DNA of 64,000 bases from Nodosilinea sp. PGN35 (GCF_029109325.1 NZ_JAQKQJ010000018.1:62001-126000); one strand, 5' to 3'. Positions 51,000-59,161 are shown, counted from the first letter of the stretch. A program made the numbers and translations. The notes: a model not told the origin generated them from the sequence alone.

Positions 51000-53083
51000 T
51001 GGGTTATGGCGGATATGGCGACATCGATGACTTTAATGGCGACAAACGGCGCGATGATGCCGCCGAGGCCATAGATGAGGATGTTGCGCTGGAGTAGTTG
51101 ATTGGCGGTCAGGGGGCGAAACTCGATGCCCTTTAGCGCCAGGGGAATCAGGGCAGGGATGATCAGGGCGTTGTAGATCAGGGCCGAAAGTACGGCAGTG
51201 CGGGGGCTGCTGAGGCCCATCACGTTGAGGGCACCGATGCCTGCGGCGGCAAACATGGCCGGGATGATGGCGAAGTACTTGGCGATGTCGTTGGCCAGGG
51301 AAAAGGTGGTGAGGGCACCACGGGTAATCAACAACTGTTTGCCAATGGTGACCAGGTCGATCAGCTTGGTGGGGTCAGAGTCGAGATCCACCATGTTGGC
51401 GGCTTCTTTGGCGGCCTGGGTGCCGGAGTTCATGGCCACGCCCACGTTGGCCTGGGCCAGGGCGGGGGCATCGTTGGTGCCGTCTCCGGTCATGGCCACC
51501 AGCTTGCCCTGGGCTTGTTCGGTTTGGATGACCTGAATCTTGTCCTCTGGGGTGGCCTCGGCCACAAAGTCATCGACCCCGGCTTCTTCGGCGATCACGG
51601 AGGCGGTGATGCGGTTATCGCCGGTCAGCATGACGGTGCGGACGCCCATGCGGCGCAGTTGGTCGAAGCGTTCTCGAATGCCGGGTTTGATAATGTCTTT
51701 GAGGTAGATGACGCCGTAGATGTCGCTGTTTTGGCAGACGGCCAGGGGGGTGCCGCCCAGGCGCGAAACTCGCTCAAAGGCTTGCTCAAGTTCGGCAGGG
51801 GCTTCGCCGCCGCGCGATCGCACAAAGCCGCGAATGGCGTCTACGGCCCCCTTACGCACCTCGCTCCCGTCGGGCAGATCGGTGCCGCTCATGCGGGTGC
51901 GGGCCGAAAATTCCACCCCTTCAGCCTTGTCTTTGGGAAAGGAGATGCTAGCGCCCAGTTTTTCGGCCAGGCGCACGATGGACTTGCCCTCTGGGGTGGT
52001 GTCGAACACGCTGGCGGCCAGGGCAACGGCGGCGACCTCCCGTTCACTGTGGCCGTTGACGGGAATGAACTCTTCGGCCAAACGATTGCCCAGGGTGATG
52101 GTGCCGGTTTTGTCGAGCACCAGGGTGTTGATGTCGCCGCAGGCTTCCACCGCTCGCCCGGAGGTGGCCACCACGTTGAACTGTGCCACCCGATCCATCC
52201 CGGCAATGCCGATCGCACTCAGCAGCCCGCCGATAGTGGTGGGAATCAGCGCCACTAGCAGCGCCACCAGAACGGTGATGCTCACTGGACTGTTGATGTA
52301 GTTGGCGGGGGTGGGCAGGGTGGCCACCACAATCAAAAACACCAGGGTGAGCACCGCCAGCAGCACCGTCAGGGCAATTTCATTGGGGGTTTTGCTGCGC
52401 TCGGCCCCTTCCACCAGGGCAATCATGCGATCGATGAAGCCCTTGCCGGGGTCAGAGGTGACCTGCAAAATCAGCTCGTCGGAGATAATGCGGGTGCCCC
52501 CCGTCACCGAGCTGGCCACGTCGGAACCGGGTTCCTTCAGCACTGGGGCCGACTCGCCGGTAATCGCCGACTCATCCACCGAGGCCACGCCCTCAATCAC
52601 CTCGCCATCGGCAGGAATCATATCGCCTGCGATGACTTTGATGCGATCGCCCCGCTTCAGGCTGGTCGAGCTCACCTCTTCTACCGACCCGTCAGCTTGT
52701 AGTCTACGGGCTGTCGTATCCGATCGCGTCGATCGCAGCGCATCCGCCTGGGCCTTACCTCGCCCCTCGGCCACCGCCTCTGCAAAATTGGCAAACAGCA
52801 CCGTCGCAAACAAAATCAGCGTAATTAAGCCGTTATAAACCGCCGCGCCATCGCCATCGGTAGGGCCAAACAGGGTAGGGTTCACGGTCAAAACAGCGGT
52901 GATCACCGTGCCGACCCAAACCACAAACATGACCGGGTTCTTCACCATTACCCGAGGATCGAGCTTACGAAACGCTTCCACCAGGGCTCGTTGGTAAAGG
53001 TCGGTCATCGTAGCCTTGGGGGTGTGCTTGCGCTGCTGGCGAGGCCCACTGGGTTGGTTGAGGGGAAGGGGGGAGGGTGTCAT
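50993..53083 (-). CDS. kdpB: Potassium-transporting ATPase subunit KdpB (P-type ATPase)
   Basis: 696 residues. P-type ATPase motifs: DESAITGES, the phosphorylation site DKTGTITLG, KGAVDAIRGFV, MLTGDNRITA, and MTGDGTNDAPALAQA, with ALIPTTIGGLLSAIGIAGMDR in the membrane. It hydrolyses ATP to power potassium uptake through KdpA in the plasma membrane. The N terminus contains RKHTPKA, seen in other cyanobacterial KdpB proteins, so the ATG at 53083 is kept. The C-terminal Phe and stop come from an octamer repeat. Expression is normally induced by potassium limitation. Confidence 0.97.
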   Translation of the reverse strand: MTPSPLPLNQPSGPRQQRKHTPKATMTDLYQRALVEAFRKLDPRVMVKNPVMFVVWVGTVITAVLTVNPTLFGPTDGDGAAVYNGLITLILFATVLFANFAEAVAEGRGKAQADALRSTRSDTTARRLQADGSVEEVSSTSLKRGDRIKVIAGDMIPADGEVIEGVASVDESAITGESAPVLKEPGSDVASSVTGGTRIISDELILQVTSDPGKGFIDRMIALVEGAERSKTPNEIALTVLLAVLTLVFLIVVATLPTPANYINSPVSITVLVALLVALIPTTIGGLLSAIGIAGMDRVAQFNVVATSGRAVEACGDINTLVLDKTGTITLGNRLAEEFIPVNGHSEREVAAVALAASVFDTTPEGKSIVRLAEKLGASISFPKDKAEGVEFSARTRMSGTDLPDGSEVRKGAVDAIRGFVRSRGGEAPAELEQAFERVSRLGGTPLAVCQNSDIYGVIYLKDIIKPGIRERFDQLRRMGVRTVMLTGDNRITASVIAEEAGVDDFVAEATPEDKIQVIQTEQAQGKLVAMTGDGTNDAPALAQANVGVAMNSGTQAAKEAANMVDLDSDPTKLIDLVTIGKQLLITRGALTTFSLANDIAKYFAIIPAMFAAAGIGALNVMGLSSPRTAVLSALIYNALIIPALIPLALKGIEFRPLTANQLLQRNILIYGLGGIIAPFVAIKVIDVAISAITQF

Positions 53084-53108
53084 GGGAATGGGGGAGAGGA
53101 AATTTTTA

Positions 53109-53163
53109 GAACGTGTGAATGTGCGAACGTTAGAACGTGTGAACGTGCGAACGTGTAAACGGG
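53109..53163. repeat. Octamer array O4 (upstream of kdpB)
   Basis: About six units: GAACGTGT, GAATGTGC, GAACGTTA, GAACGTGT, GAACGTGC, GAACGTGT, then a degenerate AAACGGGA. It borders one side of the inserted four-helix-bundle gene. Confidence 0.88.
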
Positions 53164-53202
53164 AAAGGGAATACTTGGGCAGGCAGATTTCTCATCATCG
53201 AC

Positions 53203-53574
53203 ATGGGTGCAATTCAGAAGTTTGAAGATATCTTGGCTTGGCAGTCGGCGCGGGAGTTGACGAGGTTGGTTTATGGACTATCGAAGGCTGGGGGCTTTGC
53301 GCGGGATTTTGGCTTGAAGGATCAGATCCGTCGGGCGGCGGTTTCGGTGATGTCGAATATTGCCGAGGGGTTTGAAAACCGAACTCGGGGCATGTTCATC
53401 AACTACTTGGGACATGCCAAGGCTTCAGCGGGGGAAGTTCGGGCTCAGGCCTATGTGGCACTGGATGTGGGCTATATCAATCACGAGGAATTCAAGCGTC
53501 TATGGGATTTGGCGGATAAGTGCAGTCGGCAGATCAGTCGGTTTATGGAGTATTTGAAAGGAGACGGGCGGTAG
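53203..53574 (+). CDS. Four-helix-bundle (S23/IVS-type) protein inserted in the kdp operon
   Basis: 123 residues. FEDILAWQSARELTRLVYGLS, LKDQIRRAAVSVMSNIAEGFE and FINYLGHAKASAGEVRAQAYVALDVGYI are the signature blocks of the four-helix-bundle family first seen in proteins encoded by rRNA intervening sequences; INYLxxAKxSxxE is diagnostic. The function is unknown; free-standing copies occur in many bacteria and are often mobile or horizontally spread. Codon use (TTG, AGG, GTT, TAT) differs from the GC-rich third positions of its kdp neighbours. It reads opposite to kdpA and kdpB and is bracketed by octamer arrays. Confidence 0.9.
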   Translation: MGAIQKFEDILAWQSARELTRLVYGLSKAGGFARDFGLKDQIRRAAVSVMSNIAEGFENRTRGMFINYLGHAKASAGEVRAQAYVALDVGYINHEEFKRLWDLADKCSRQISRFMEYLKGDGR

Positions 53575-53575
53575 G

Positions 53576-53643
53576 GCGTTAGAACGTGCGAACGTATGAA
53601 CGTGCAAACGTGTGAACGTGTAAACGTGCGAACGTGCCAACGC
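53576..53643. repeat. Octamer array O5 (kdpA side of the inserted gene)
   Basis: Eight units, the longest array: GAACGTGCG AACGTATG AACGTGCA AACGTGTG AACGTGTA AACGTGCG AACGTGCC AACG. It starts 2 bp after the four-helix-bundle stop and ends at the kdpA stop. Confidence 0.92.
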
Positions 53644-55329
53644 CTACCCCAAGTTGAATGCTGATGCCACTGGGCCTAAGGCCAACACCGGCAGGAAGGT
53701 CAGCGCTCCGAGGATCAAAATGGCTCCGGCGGTGACTCCGGTAAACAGTGGGGTGTCGGTGCGGAGGGTACCGGCGGTTTCGGGGACGGGTTGTTTGCGG
53801 GCCATGCCGTCGGCGAGCAACACGAGGGCAACTAGGGGCACGTAGCGACCGGCTAGCAAAGAGAAACTGGCGCTGAGGTTCCACCAGAGGGTGTCGTCGT
53901 CGAGGCCTTCAAAGCCGGAACCGTTGTTGGCCGCTGCTGAGGCATACTCGTAGACCACCTGGGAAATGCCGTGAAAGCCGGGATTGGTAATACCCGAGAG
54001 CGTCGCCGGGAAGGCCATGGTGATGGCGGTAGGAATCAGGATGGCGATGGGGTGGATGAGCAGAATCAGACTGGCAAGGACGATTTCGCGCTTTTCGATT
54101 TTGCGGCCCAGAAATTCGGGAGTGCGCCCTACCATCAGCCCGGTGAGGAAGACGGTGAGAATCAGGAACACGAATAGGTAGGCGGTGCCGGTGCCCTGGC
54201 CACCCCAGACGATCTGCAAAAACAGGTTGGAGAGGGTGACAAAGCCGCCCGTGGGCATCAGTGAATCGTGGAGGCCGTTGATGGCACCGCACATGGTACC
54301 CGTGGTGGAGACAGCCCAAAGGGCAGTGAGAAACGGCCCAAAGCGGGTTTCTTTGCCTTCCAGGTTGGGCTGGGTGCTACCGAGTACCTGATTGACTAGA
54401 GGATTGCCCTGGTATTCGCCCACGGCGGCAAGGGCGATAAAGGCAACGTAGATGGCAAACACCATCCCAAAAATCAGCCAGCCCTGTTTGGGGTTGCCAG
54501 CCATATAGCCGTAGGTGAGGATCAGCCCCGCTGGAATCACCAGCATGATCACGGTTTCGAGCAGGTTGGTGAAGTTGTTGGGGTTCTCGAAGGGGTGGGC
54601 GGAGTTGATGCCAAAGAAGCCGCCGCCGTTTTCCCCCAGCTCTTTGATGATTTCAAAGTGGGCGACGGGGCCACGGGCGATGAACTGAGTGGCTCCTTCC
54701 AGGGTTTGGGCAACAGCAGGCCCAGCGAAGGTTTCGGGCACCCCGGCAATTAGGAGGGCGATTGCCCCCACGATCGAAATCGGCAGCAGGATACGGGTGA
54801 TCGAAACAATCAGGTCGGTGTAGAAATTGCCCAAGGGTCGCCCGGTAAGGCCGCGAATGAAGGCGATCGCCACCGCAATCCCCGTCGCCGCCGAAGTAAA
54901 CATCAAAAACCCCAGCGCCCCCACCTGGCTGAAGTAGCTGTAGGTGGTTTCGCCGGAGTAGTGCTGCTGGTTGGTGTTGGTAGTAAAAGCAATGGCGGTG
55001 TGCAGACCCAGATCCCAATTGGGGGCACCCAACCCCGTGGGGTTCAGGGGCAATACGCCCTGGAGCATAAAGATGGCGTAGACCAGCACCATCATTACCA
55101 AGTTGCTGATCAGCACGGCGCGAATGTATTGCCCGCCGGTCATGGGGCGGCCATCGAGCACGCCTGACCCGGCAAACACCAGCCGCTCCACCGGAGAAGC
55201 CACTCGATCCAGCCAAGTTTTCTCACCCAAGAAGACCTGGGCCATATAGCGCCCCAGCAATGGCGCAACTGCGGCCAAAATAATCAGTATCAGGAGTATC
55301 TGAAAGAATCCTTGTAGCATGGAACTCAT
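53644..55329 (-). CDS. kdpA: Potassium-transporting ATPase subunit KdpA
   Basis: 561 residues from ATG 55329; an internal ATG at 55320 is possible and longer upstream readings lack homology. About ten membrane helices with four selectivity-filter-like loops: AFTTNTNQQHYSGE, GENGGGFFGINSAHPFENPN, TTGTMCGAINGLHDS and AAANNGSGFEGL. KdpA selects and passes potassium and is driven by KdpB. It is the first structural gene of the operon and is interrupted from kdpB by a 560-bp segment with a foreign gene, so kdpA and kdpB may be on separate transcripts unless read through. Confidence 0.97.
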   Translation of the reverse strand: MSSMLQGFFQILLILIILAAVAPLLGRYMAQVFLGEKTWLDRVASPVERLVFAGSGVLDGRPMTGGQYIRAVLISNLVMMVLVYAIFMLQGVLPLNPTGLGAPNWDLGLHTAIAFTTNTNQQHYSGETTYSYFSQVGALGFLMFTSAATGIAVAIAFIRGLTGRPLGNFYTDLIVSITRILLPISIVGAIALLIAGVPETFAGPAVAQTLEGATQFIARGPVAHFEIIKELGENGGGFFGINSAHPFENPNNFTNLLETVIMLVIPAGLILTYGYMAGNPKQGWLIFGMVFAIYVAFIALAAVGEYQGNPLVNQVLGSTQPNLEGKETRFGPFLTALWAVSTTGTMCGAINGLHDSLMPTGGFVTLSNLFLQIVWGGQGTGTAYLFVFLILTVFLTGLMVGRTPEFLGRKIEKREIVLASLILLIHPIAILIPTAITMAFPATLSGITNPGFHGISQVVYEYASAAANNGSGFEGLDDDTLWWNLSASFSLLAGRYVPLVALVLLADGMARKQPVPETAGTLRTDTPLFTGVTAGAILILGALTFLPVLALGPVASAFNLG

Positions 55330-55376
55330 TGATATAAAGCAATACAGACAGACATATCTAGAGAAAAACAGCCCTA

Positions 55377-55685
55377 CTAATACACTTTTTGCTTGAGCTG
55401 CAAGCAATTTTCTAGTTGGGGCGAGATGGAAGGGTTGAGGGCGATCGCAATTAGACAATCCCCATCCTGAATTACAGGATTTTGCTGAAGATAAATCAAC
55501 TTCTCTGCCCGGACTAAGCCCAGGAAATGACAGCTATCCGGCAGCTGAACTGACTCTAAAGGCTTTCCGAGATGGACACTGTGAAAGTAAACCGTACAGG
55601 TGAGCAACTTGGCCCTCATGGCAAGAGTTTTCTGAAAAAGAACCGTTTGATATCTCCATTCTGCCGCTCCTGAACATAGAATCAA
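55377..55685 (-). CDS. TrkA-C (RCK_C)-like small protein at the head of the kdp operon
   Basis: 102 residues as read from ATG 55685; a shorter start at 55619 (MRAKLLTCTVYFHS) is also possible. The region VHLGKPLESVQLPDSCHFLGLVRAEKLIYLQQNPVIQDGDCLIAIALNP follows the TrkA C-domain pattern (GKxLxEL, GxxVxxI, then PxxxxxxxxGDxLxxxG). Such domains bind small ligands such as c-di-AMP or nucleotides and gate potassium transport. It precedes kdpA by 47 bp on the same strand, so it may regulate or sense for the pump. The quoted similarity is by eye. Confidence 0.7.
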   Translation of the reverse strand: MILCSGAAEWRYQTVLFQKTLAMRAKLLTCTVYFHSVHLGKPLESVQLPDSCHFLGLVRAEKLIYLQQNPVIQDGDCLIAIALNPSISPQLENCLQLKQKVY

Positions 55686-55769
55686 GCTATAGAAGAGCGT
55701 TTAATCTAGTTTTATACCCTCTTGTCTAAGCCCCAAATACATATAGCGTTTAGGCCGCCTTTGAAACCC

Positions 55770-55785
55770 TATATCATTTGATATA
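55770..55785. promoter_or_regulatory. Inverted repeat in the divergent kdp / kinase promoter region
   Basis: TATATC-ATTT-GATATA, a 16-bp inverted repeat in an AT-rich spacer between the kdp operon and the histidine kinase gene. TTGATATAAA-like half-sites recur near the kdpA start (about 55329-55338) and at 55649-55656. It is a candidate site for the regulator of the pump. Confidence 0.4.
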
Positions 55786-55845
55786 AACACCCCCGTTTCA
55801 GGCAAGATAAGCCCTGCAATAGATTGACAAATTCCCTGGCTAAAA

Positions 55846-55892
55846 AACGTAGAACGTGCAAACGTTAGAACGTGTAAACGTTAGAACGTTAG
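55846..55892. repeat. Octamer array O6 (upstream of the histidine kinase)
   Basis: About five units: GAACGTGC, AAACGTTA, GAACGTGT, AAACGTTA, GAACGTTA. It ends 20 bp before the kinase start. Confidence 0.88.
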
Positions 55893-55912
55893 TCATCCTT
55901 TCTCCCCTCCCC

Positions 55913-57043
55913 ATGCGCCGCCCCATCCTCCCCTGGCAACGAACCCCCTGGCTAATCGCCGCTCTTTTTGTTGTGGTGATTGTGTTGGAATACAGCACAC
56001 CACCGCCCTACGTGTTTGGCTACCTGTACATCGGGGCGGTGCTCTTAGCCAGTGGAGGATTAGGACGGGGGGCAACGCGATGGGTGACGATGATCGCCAT
56101 CGCGCTCACCCTGCTCAACCTGGTGATCCCTGGCCTGGAACCCATCACGTCGATAACGATTGCCAACCGAGCCATCACCGTGCTGGCCCTGGTGGTGACG
56201 GGGTGGCTGAGCGATCGCATTCAGCGCTACGAAAAAGCCATCACCCACCAGCACGCCCAAATTTTGGCCCAGGCCCAGCTAGCCCGGATGCGGGAGGATT
56301 TTGTCTCGACGCTGACCCATGACCTGAAAACGCCGCTGCTGGGGGCAATTGAGACCCTCCACGCCCTGGAGGCCGAGCAGTTTGGGGCCGTTACCTCGGC
56401 CCAGCGGCGGGCGATCGCGATCATGACCCGCAGCCACCAGACCACCCTGCAACTGGTGGAAACCCTGATGGATGTCTACCGCAACGACAGCGAGGGGCTG
56501 CGGCTCAACCTTACGGCGGTGGATGTGGTCGCCCTGGCGGACGATACGATCATGCAGCTCACGGCCTTCGCGGCCTCGCGGCAGGTGCACATGCGCCTGC
56601 ACCAGGGGGAATCCGACTTTCGCCAGCCCTGCTGGGTGAGGGCCGATGTGCTCCAGCTCCAGCGGGTGCTGAGTAACCTGATTGCCAACGCCATTCACCA
56701 TTCCTTGCGGGGCAGCCTGGTGGAGGTGGTGATTCGCCCCAGGGGGGATGATTGTCTGGTGCAGGTGCTCGACCAGGGCCAGGGCATAGCCGCTGAGGAG
56801 ATGATCCATCTGTTCGAGCGATTTTACCAGGGTCACAGCGATCGCCAAGCCAAGGGCACCGGGCTGGGCCTCTACCTCAGCCGTCAGATCGTGGAGGCTC
56901 ACGGCGGCACCATCTGGGCCGAGTCGCGCCAGCCGAGGGGAGCAGTGTTTGCGTTTCGGCTGCCCGCTCAGCCCCCGGTGCACGATAATGTAGCTGTAGC
57001 GACTCTAGCTAAGCCAATTCTCCCCGAAACCTTTCAACCTTAG
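55913..57043 (+). CDS. Membrane sensor histidine kinase next to kdp
   Basis: 376 residues from ATG 55913; the longer reading from 55856 runs through the octamer array and is discarded. Three to four N-terminal membrane helices (residues ~12-110) lack a periplasmic domain. The kinase core has FVSTLTHDLKTPLLGAIETL (phosphoacceptor His), VLSNLIANAIHHS (N box), VLDQGQGIA and KGTGLGLYLSRQIVEAHGG. It precedes a NarL-type response regulator gene, forming a pair. It is divergent from kdp and a likely, unproven, partner to the kinase-less KdpD. Its stop codon (TAG) lies in octamer array O7. Confidence 0.9.
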   Translation: MRRPILPWQRTPWLIAALFVVVIVLEYSTPPPYVFGYLYIGAVLLASGGLGRGATRWVTMIAIALTLLNLVIPGLEPITSITIANRAITVLALVVTGWLSDRIQRYEKAITHQHAQILAQAQLARMREDFVSTLTHDLKTPLLGAIETLHALEAEQFGAVTSAQRRAIAIMTRSHQTTLQLVETLMDVYRNDSEGLRLNLTAVDVVALADDTIMQLTAFAASRQVHMRLHQGESDFRQPCWVRADVLQLQRVLSNLIANAIHHSLRGSLVEVVIRPRGDDCLVQVLDQGQGIAAEEMIHLFERFYQGHSDRQAKGTGLGLYLSRQIVEAHGGTIWAESRQPRGAVFAFRLPAQPPVHDNVAVATLAKPILPETFQP

Positions 57044-57101
57044 AACGTTCACACGTTAAAACGTTCACACGTTAAAACGTTCACACGTTCCAACATTAAA
57101 C
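57040..57101. repeat. Octamer array O7 (kinase-regulator junction)
   Basis: Seven units in the opposite orientation: AGAACGTT, CACACGTT, AAAACGTT, CACACGTT, AAAACGTT, CACACGTT, CCAACATT. It separates the kinase stop from the regulator start (57117). Confidence 0.92.
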
Positions 57102-57116
57102 CGTTTCTATTTCTCG

Positions 57117-57785
57117 ATGACCGACCGGCCCATCAACATCCTTCTGGTCGAAGACGATGAGCTGTTTCGACTGGGGCTCTCCACCCGCCTGCAGCAGGAG
57201 CCCACGCTGCGAATTGCCGCCGAGGCGGAGGACGGCGAAACGGCGATCGCCGTGGTCAACCAGCGGCCCTTCGATGTGGTGCTGCTAGACATTGGCCTGC
57301 CGGGGATTGGCGGCATCGAGGCCTGCCGCCAGATCAAGCAGCGGCACCCTGCCCTGCCGGTGCTGGCCCTGACTTCCCATAACCAGCCCGCCCTGATTGC
57401 CCGCCTGATCGAAGCCCAGGCCCAGGGCTACTGCGTCAAGGGCATTGCCGCCGAGGCGCTGGTGTTAGCGATTCGCTCCGTGGCAATGGGGGCCACCTGG
57501 TGGGATGCGATCGCCTCCCAGGAAATTCAGGCGGCGTTCCAATCTACGGCCCCAGGCCCATCCCCCGCTGAGACCTCGACGACCCTACCTCCCCTGACCA
57601 AGCGAGAACAGGAAATCCTGGCGCTGATGGCCGCCGGGCAGAGCAACCAGGAAATTGCCGAGACTCTCTACATTGCCCCCGGCACGGTGCGCGTCCACGT
57701 CCACGCCATTTTGCAAAAGCTGGAGGTGCGCGATCGCACCCAGGCGGTCATCCTGTCCATACAAAGTGGCCTGATTCCTCCCTAA
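57117..57785 (+). CDS. NarL/FixJ-family response regulator
   Basis: 222 residues. Receiver: ILLVEDDELFRLGLS, phospho-acceptor VVLLDIGLPGIGG, and switch LysK of YCVKGI. C-terminal LuxR-type HTH: LTKREQEILALMAAGQSNQEIAETLYIAPGTVRVHVHAILQKL. A Ser/Thr/Pro linker separates the two. It follows the histidine kinase by 73 bp with an octamer array between, so it is probably its cognate regulator. Whether it acts at kdp in place of the missing KdpE is inference. Confidence 0.95.
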   Translation: MTDRPINILLVEDDELFRLGLSTRLQQEPTLRIAAEAEDGETAIAVVNQRPFDVVLLDIGLPGIGGIEACRQIKQRHPALPVLALTSHNQPALIARLIEAQAQGYCVKGIAAEALVLAIRSVAMGATWWDAIASQEIQAAFQSTAPGPSPAETSTTLPPLTKREQEILALMAAGQSNQEIAETLYIAPGTVRVHVHAILQKLEVRDRTQAVILSIQSGLIPP

Positions 57786-57884
57786 GTTATATTGGTGAGC
57801 TGAAAAGAAACTGAGTTCTCCACCAGTAGCGCTGACGCCAGGGTAATTGGGTCGGCAAACCGCTGCCCATAGCGTAACGCTCTT

Positions 57885-57988
57885 TATAGCCGTAGTCACA
57901 TCGGTTAGGACGTCAAGTAACCTTGAAAACGTTCAAACGTTTGAACGTTCATAGGGAAGCTGTCTCAACCAACCTGGCCATAGCTATA
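57885..57988. repeat. Palindromic element B, full copy 2
   Basis: 104 nt bounded by TATAGC and GCTATA. The left arm TATAGCCGTAGTCACATCGGTTAGGAC and the inverted right arm match the arms of the 11745-11847 copy. The centre reads AACGTTCAAACGTTTGAACGTTC, that is octamer units with core AACGTT. It lies in the 308-bp gap between the response regulator and the CDF gene. Confidence 0.78.
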
Positions 57989-58093
57989 CAACCGATAAAG
58001 TCTCTGGGCGGGAACATGCTGAGCCGCTTGCAGTACCGCCCATTGCAGTACCATTGAGCCCAGACCTTGAGCCCAGTGGAACGCTGTCTGCCC

Positions 58094-59056
58094 ATGAACG
58101 AGGGCGAGTACCAACGCCGCATTAGCTACCGCCTGTTGTTGACGACCCTGTGGGCGACTCTGCTGCTGCTGGCGGTGCAGGCCATTGGTGGTTGGGCCAA
58201 CCAGTCGCTGACTCTGCTGGCCGAGGCGCTACACACATTAGTAGACGGATTTAGCACCGTGCTCAGCCTAGTGGCGGTGACCTCGCCCCAGCGGCAGATG
58301 GGCCGCGAGGTGTGGGGTCACGGGCGGGCCGAGGTGGCGGGTACTCTCGTTCTCTGCGCCTTTCTGGGCTTTACCGGGGTCAGCCTGCTGTTGATTGCCC
58401 TGCGCCAGGTGTTGGGCGGCCTCACCGGGGCAGCTACCCCCTTCCCTGTGGCCCTTGACCCAGCGGTACTGCGGTTCACGGCGGCCATGGTGATTCTCAA
58501 TATTGCCCTGGGCATCTACGCCAGCTACCAGGCCCGCAGCCTCAGCAGCCAGGCCCTCAAGCTCAACACCCGCCACTTCTTAGCCGATGCCTGGCTGAGC
58601 ATTGTCATGGTGGGGGTGCTGCTGGCCATCTGGCAGGGCCAGCGCTGGCTCGACCCGGTGTTTGCGCTGCTGCTGCTGCCCCTGGTGGGCCGCAGCCTGT
58701 GGCGAGTGCTCAACGAGCAGCTGCCGATGCTGCTGCGCCCCACGGCGATCGCCCCCGAGGCCATTGCCCACCTCGCCACCCAGGTGGAGGGCGTCACCCG
58801 CTGCACCCGCATTCGTTCGCGGGGTATGGTAGGCCGCCAGGTGTGGGTCGAAATTCACCTGGTGCTGCACCCCGAGTTTGTCGAATCGGCAGAAACCATT
58901 GGCGAGCAGATCGATGCCCAGCTGCGCCAGCGCTACGGCCCCCTCCGCACCCAGGTTTGGGTCGAGCCCGCCCGCCCCTACCAGGACGCATTTGCCGAGC
59001 CGGGCATGCCAAACTATCTGCCGCCGTCCTCCGGCAGCGGCGGCGACTGGGCCTAG
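58094..59056 (+). CDS. Cation diffusion facilitator (CDF) transporter
   Basis: 320 residues from ATG 58094; a TTG at 58067 would add nine residues. Six membrane helices with the metal sites SLTLLAEALHTLVDGFSTV (HxxxD) and NTRHFLADAWLSI (HxxxD), then a cytoplasmic C-terminal domain (VEGVTRCTRIRSRGMVGRQVWVEIHLVLHP) with the ferredoxin-like fold of CDF proteins. It exports divalent metals such as zinc, cobalt, iron or manganese in exchange for protons. The metal cannot be read from sequence. A heptamer array follows the stop. Confidence 0.92.
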   Translation: MNEGEYQRRISYRLLLTTLWATLLLLAVQAIGGWANQSLTLLAEALHTLVDGFSTVLSLVAVTSPQRQMGREVWGHGRAEVAGTLVLCAFLGFTGVSLLLIALRQVLGGLTGAATPFPVALDPAVLRFTAAMVILNIALGIYASYQARSLSSQALKLNTRHFLADAWLSIVMVGVLLAIWQGQRWLDPVFALLLLPLVGRSLWRVLNEQLPMLLRPTAIAPEAIAHLATQVEGVTRCTRIRSRGMVGRQVWVEIHLVLHPEFVESAETIGEQIDAQLRQRYGPLRTQVWVEPARPYQDAFAEPGMPNYLPPSSGSGGDWA

Positions 59057-59058
59057 GG

Positions 59059-59161
59059 AATTTTGGATTTGCGATTTTGGATTTTAGATTGGGGTGGCTG
59101 GTTAGTTCAGTGAATAAATCAGGTTGATCTACCCAAAATCCAAAATCTAAAATCCAAAATT
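59059..59161. repeat. Heptamer repeat array with inverted arms
   Basis: The left arm has TTTTGGA-TTTGCGA-TTTTGGA-TTTTAGA units; the right arm (59133-59160) has AAAATCC-AAAATCT-AAAATCC, the complement. They pair around a ~40-nt loop between the converging CDF and chorismate lyase genes and may end both transcripts. Confidence 0.75.

Noticed and set aside
53203..53574. Intervening sequence of a 23S rRNA gene
   Set aside because: The encoded protein is of that family, but there is no rRNA here; it sits in the kdp operon.
50055..57101. Octamer arrays as CRISPR
   Set aside because: The period is 8 bp with no spacers and no cas genes are present.
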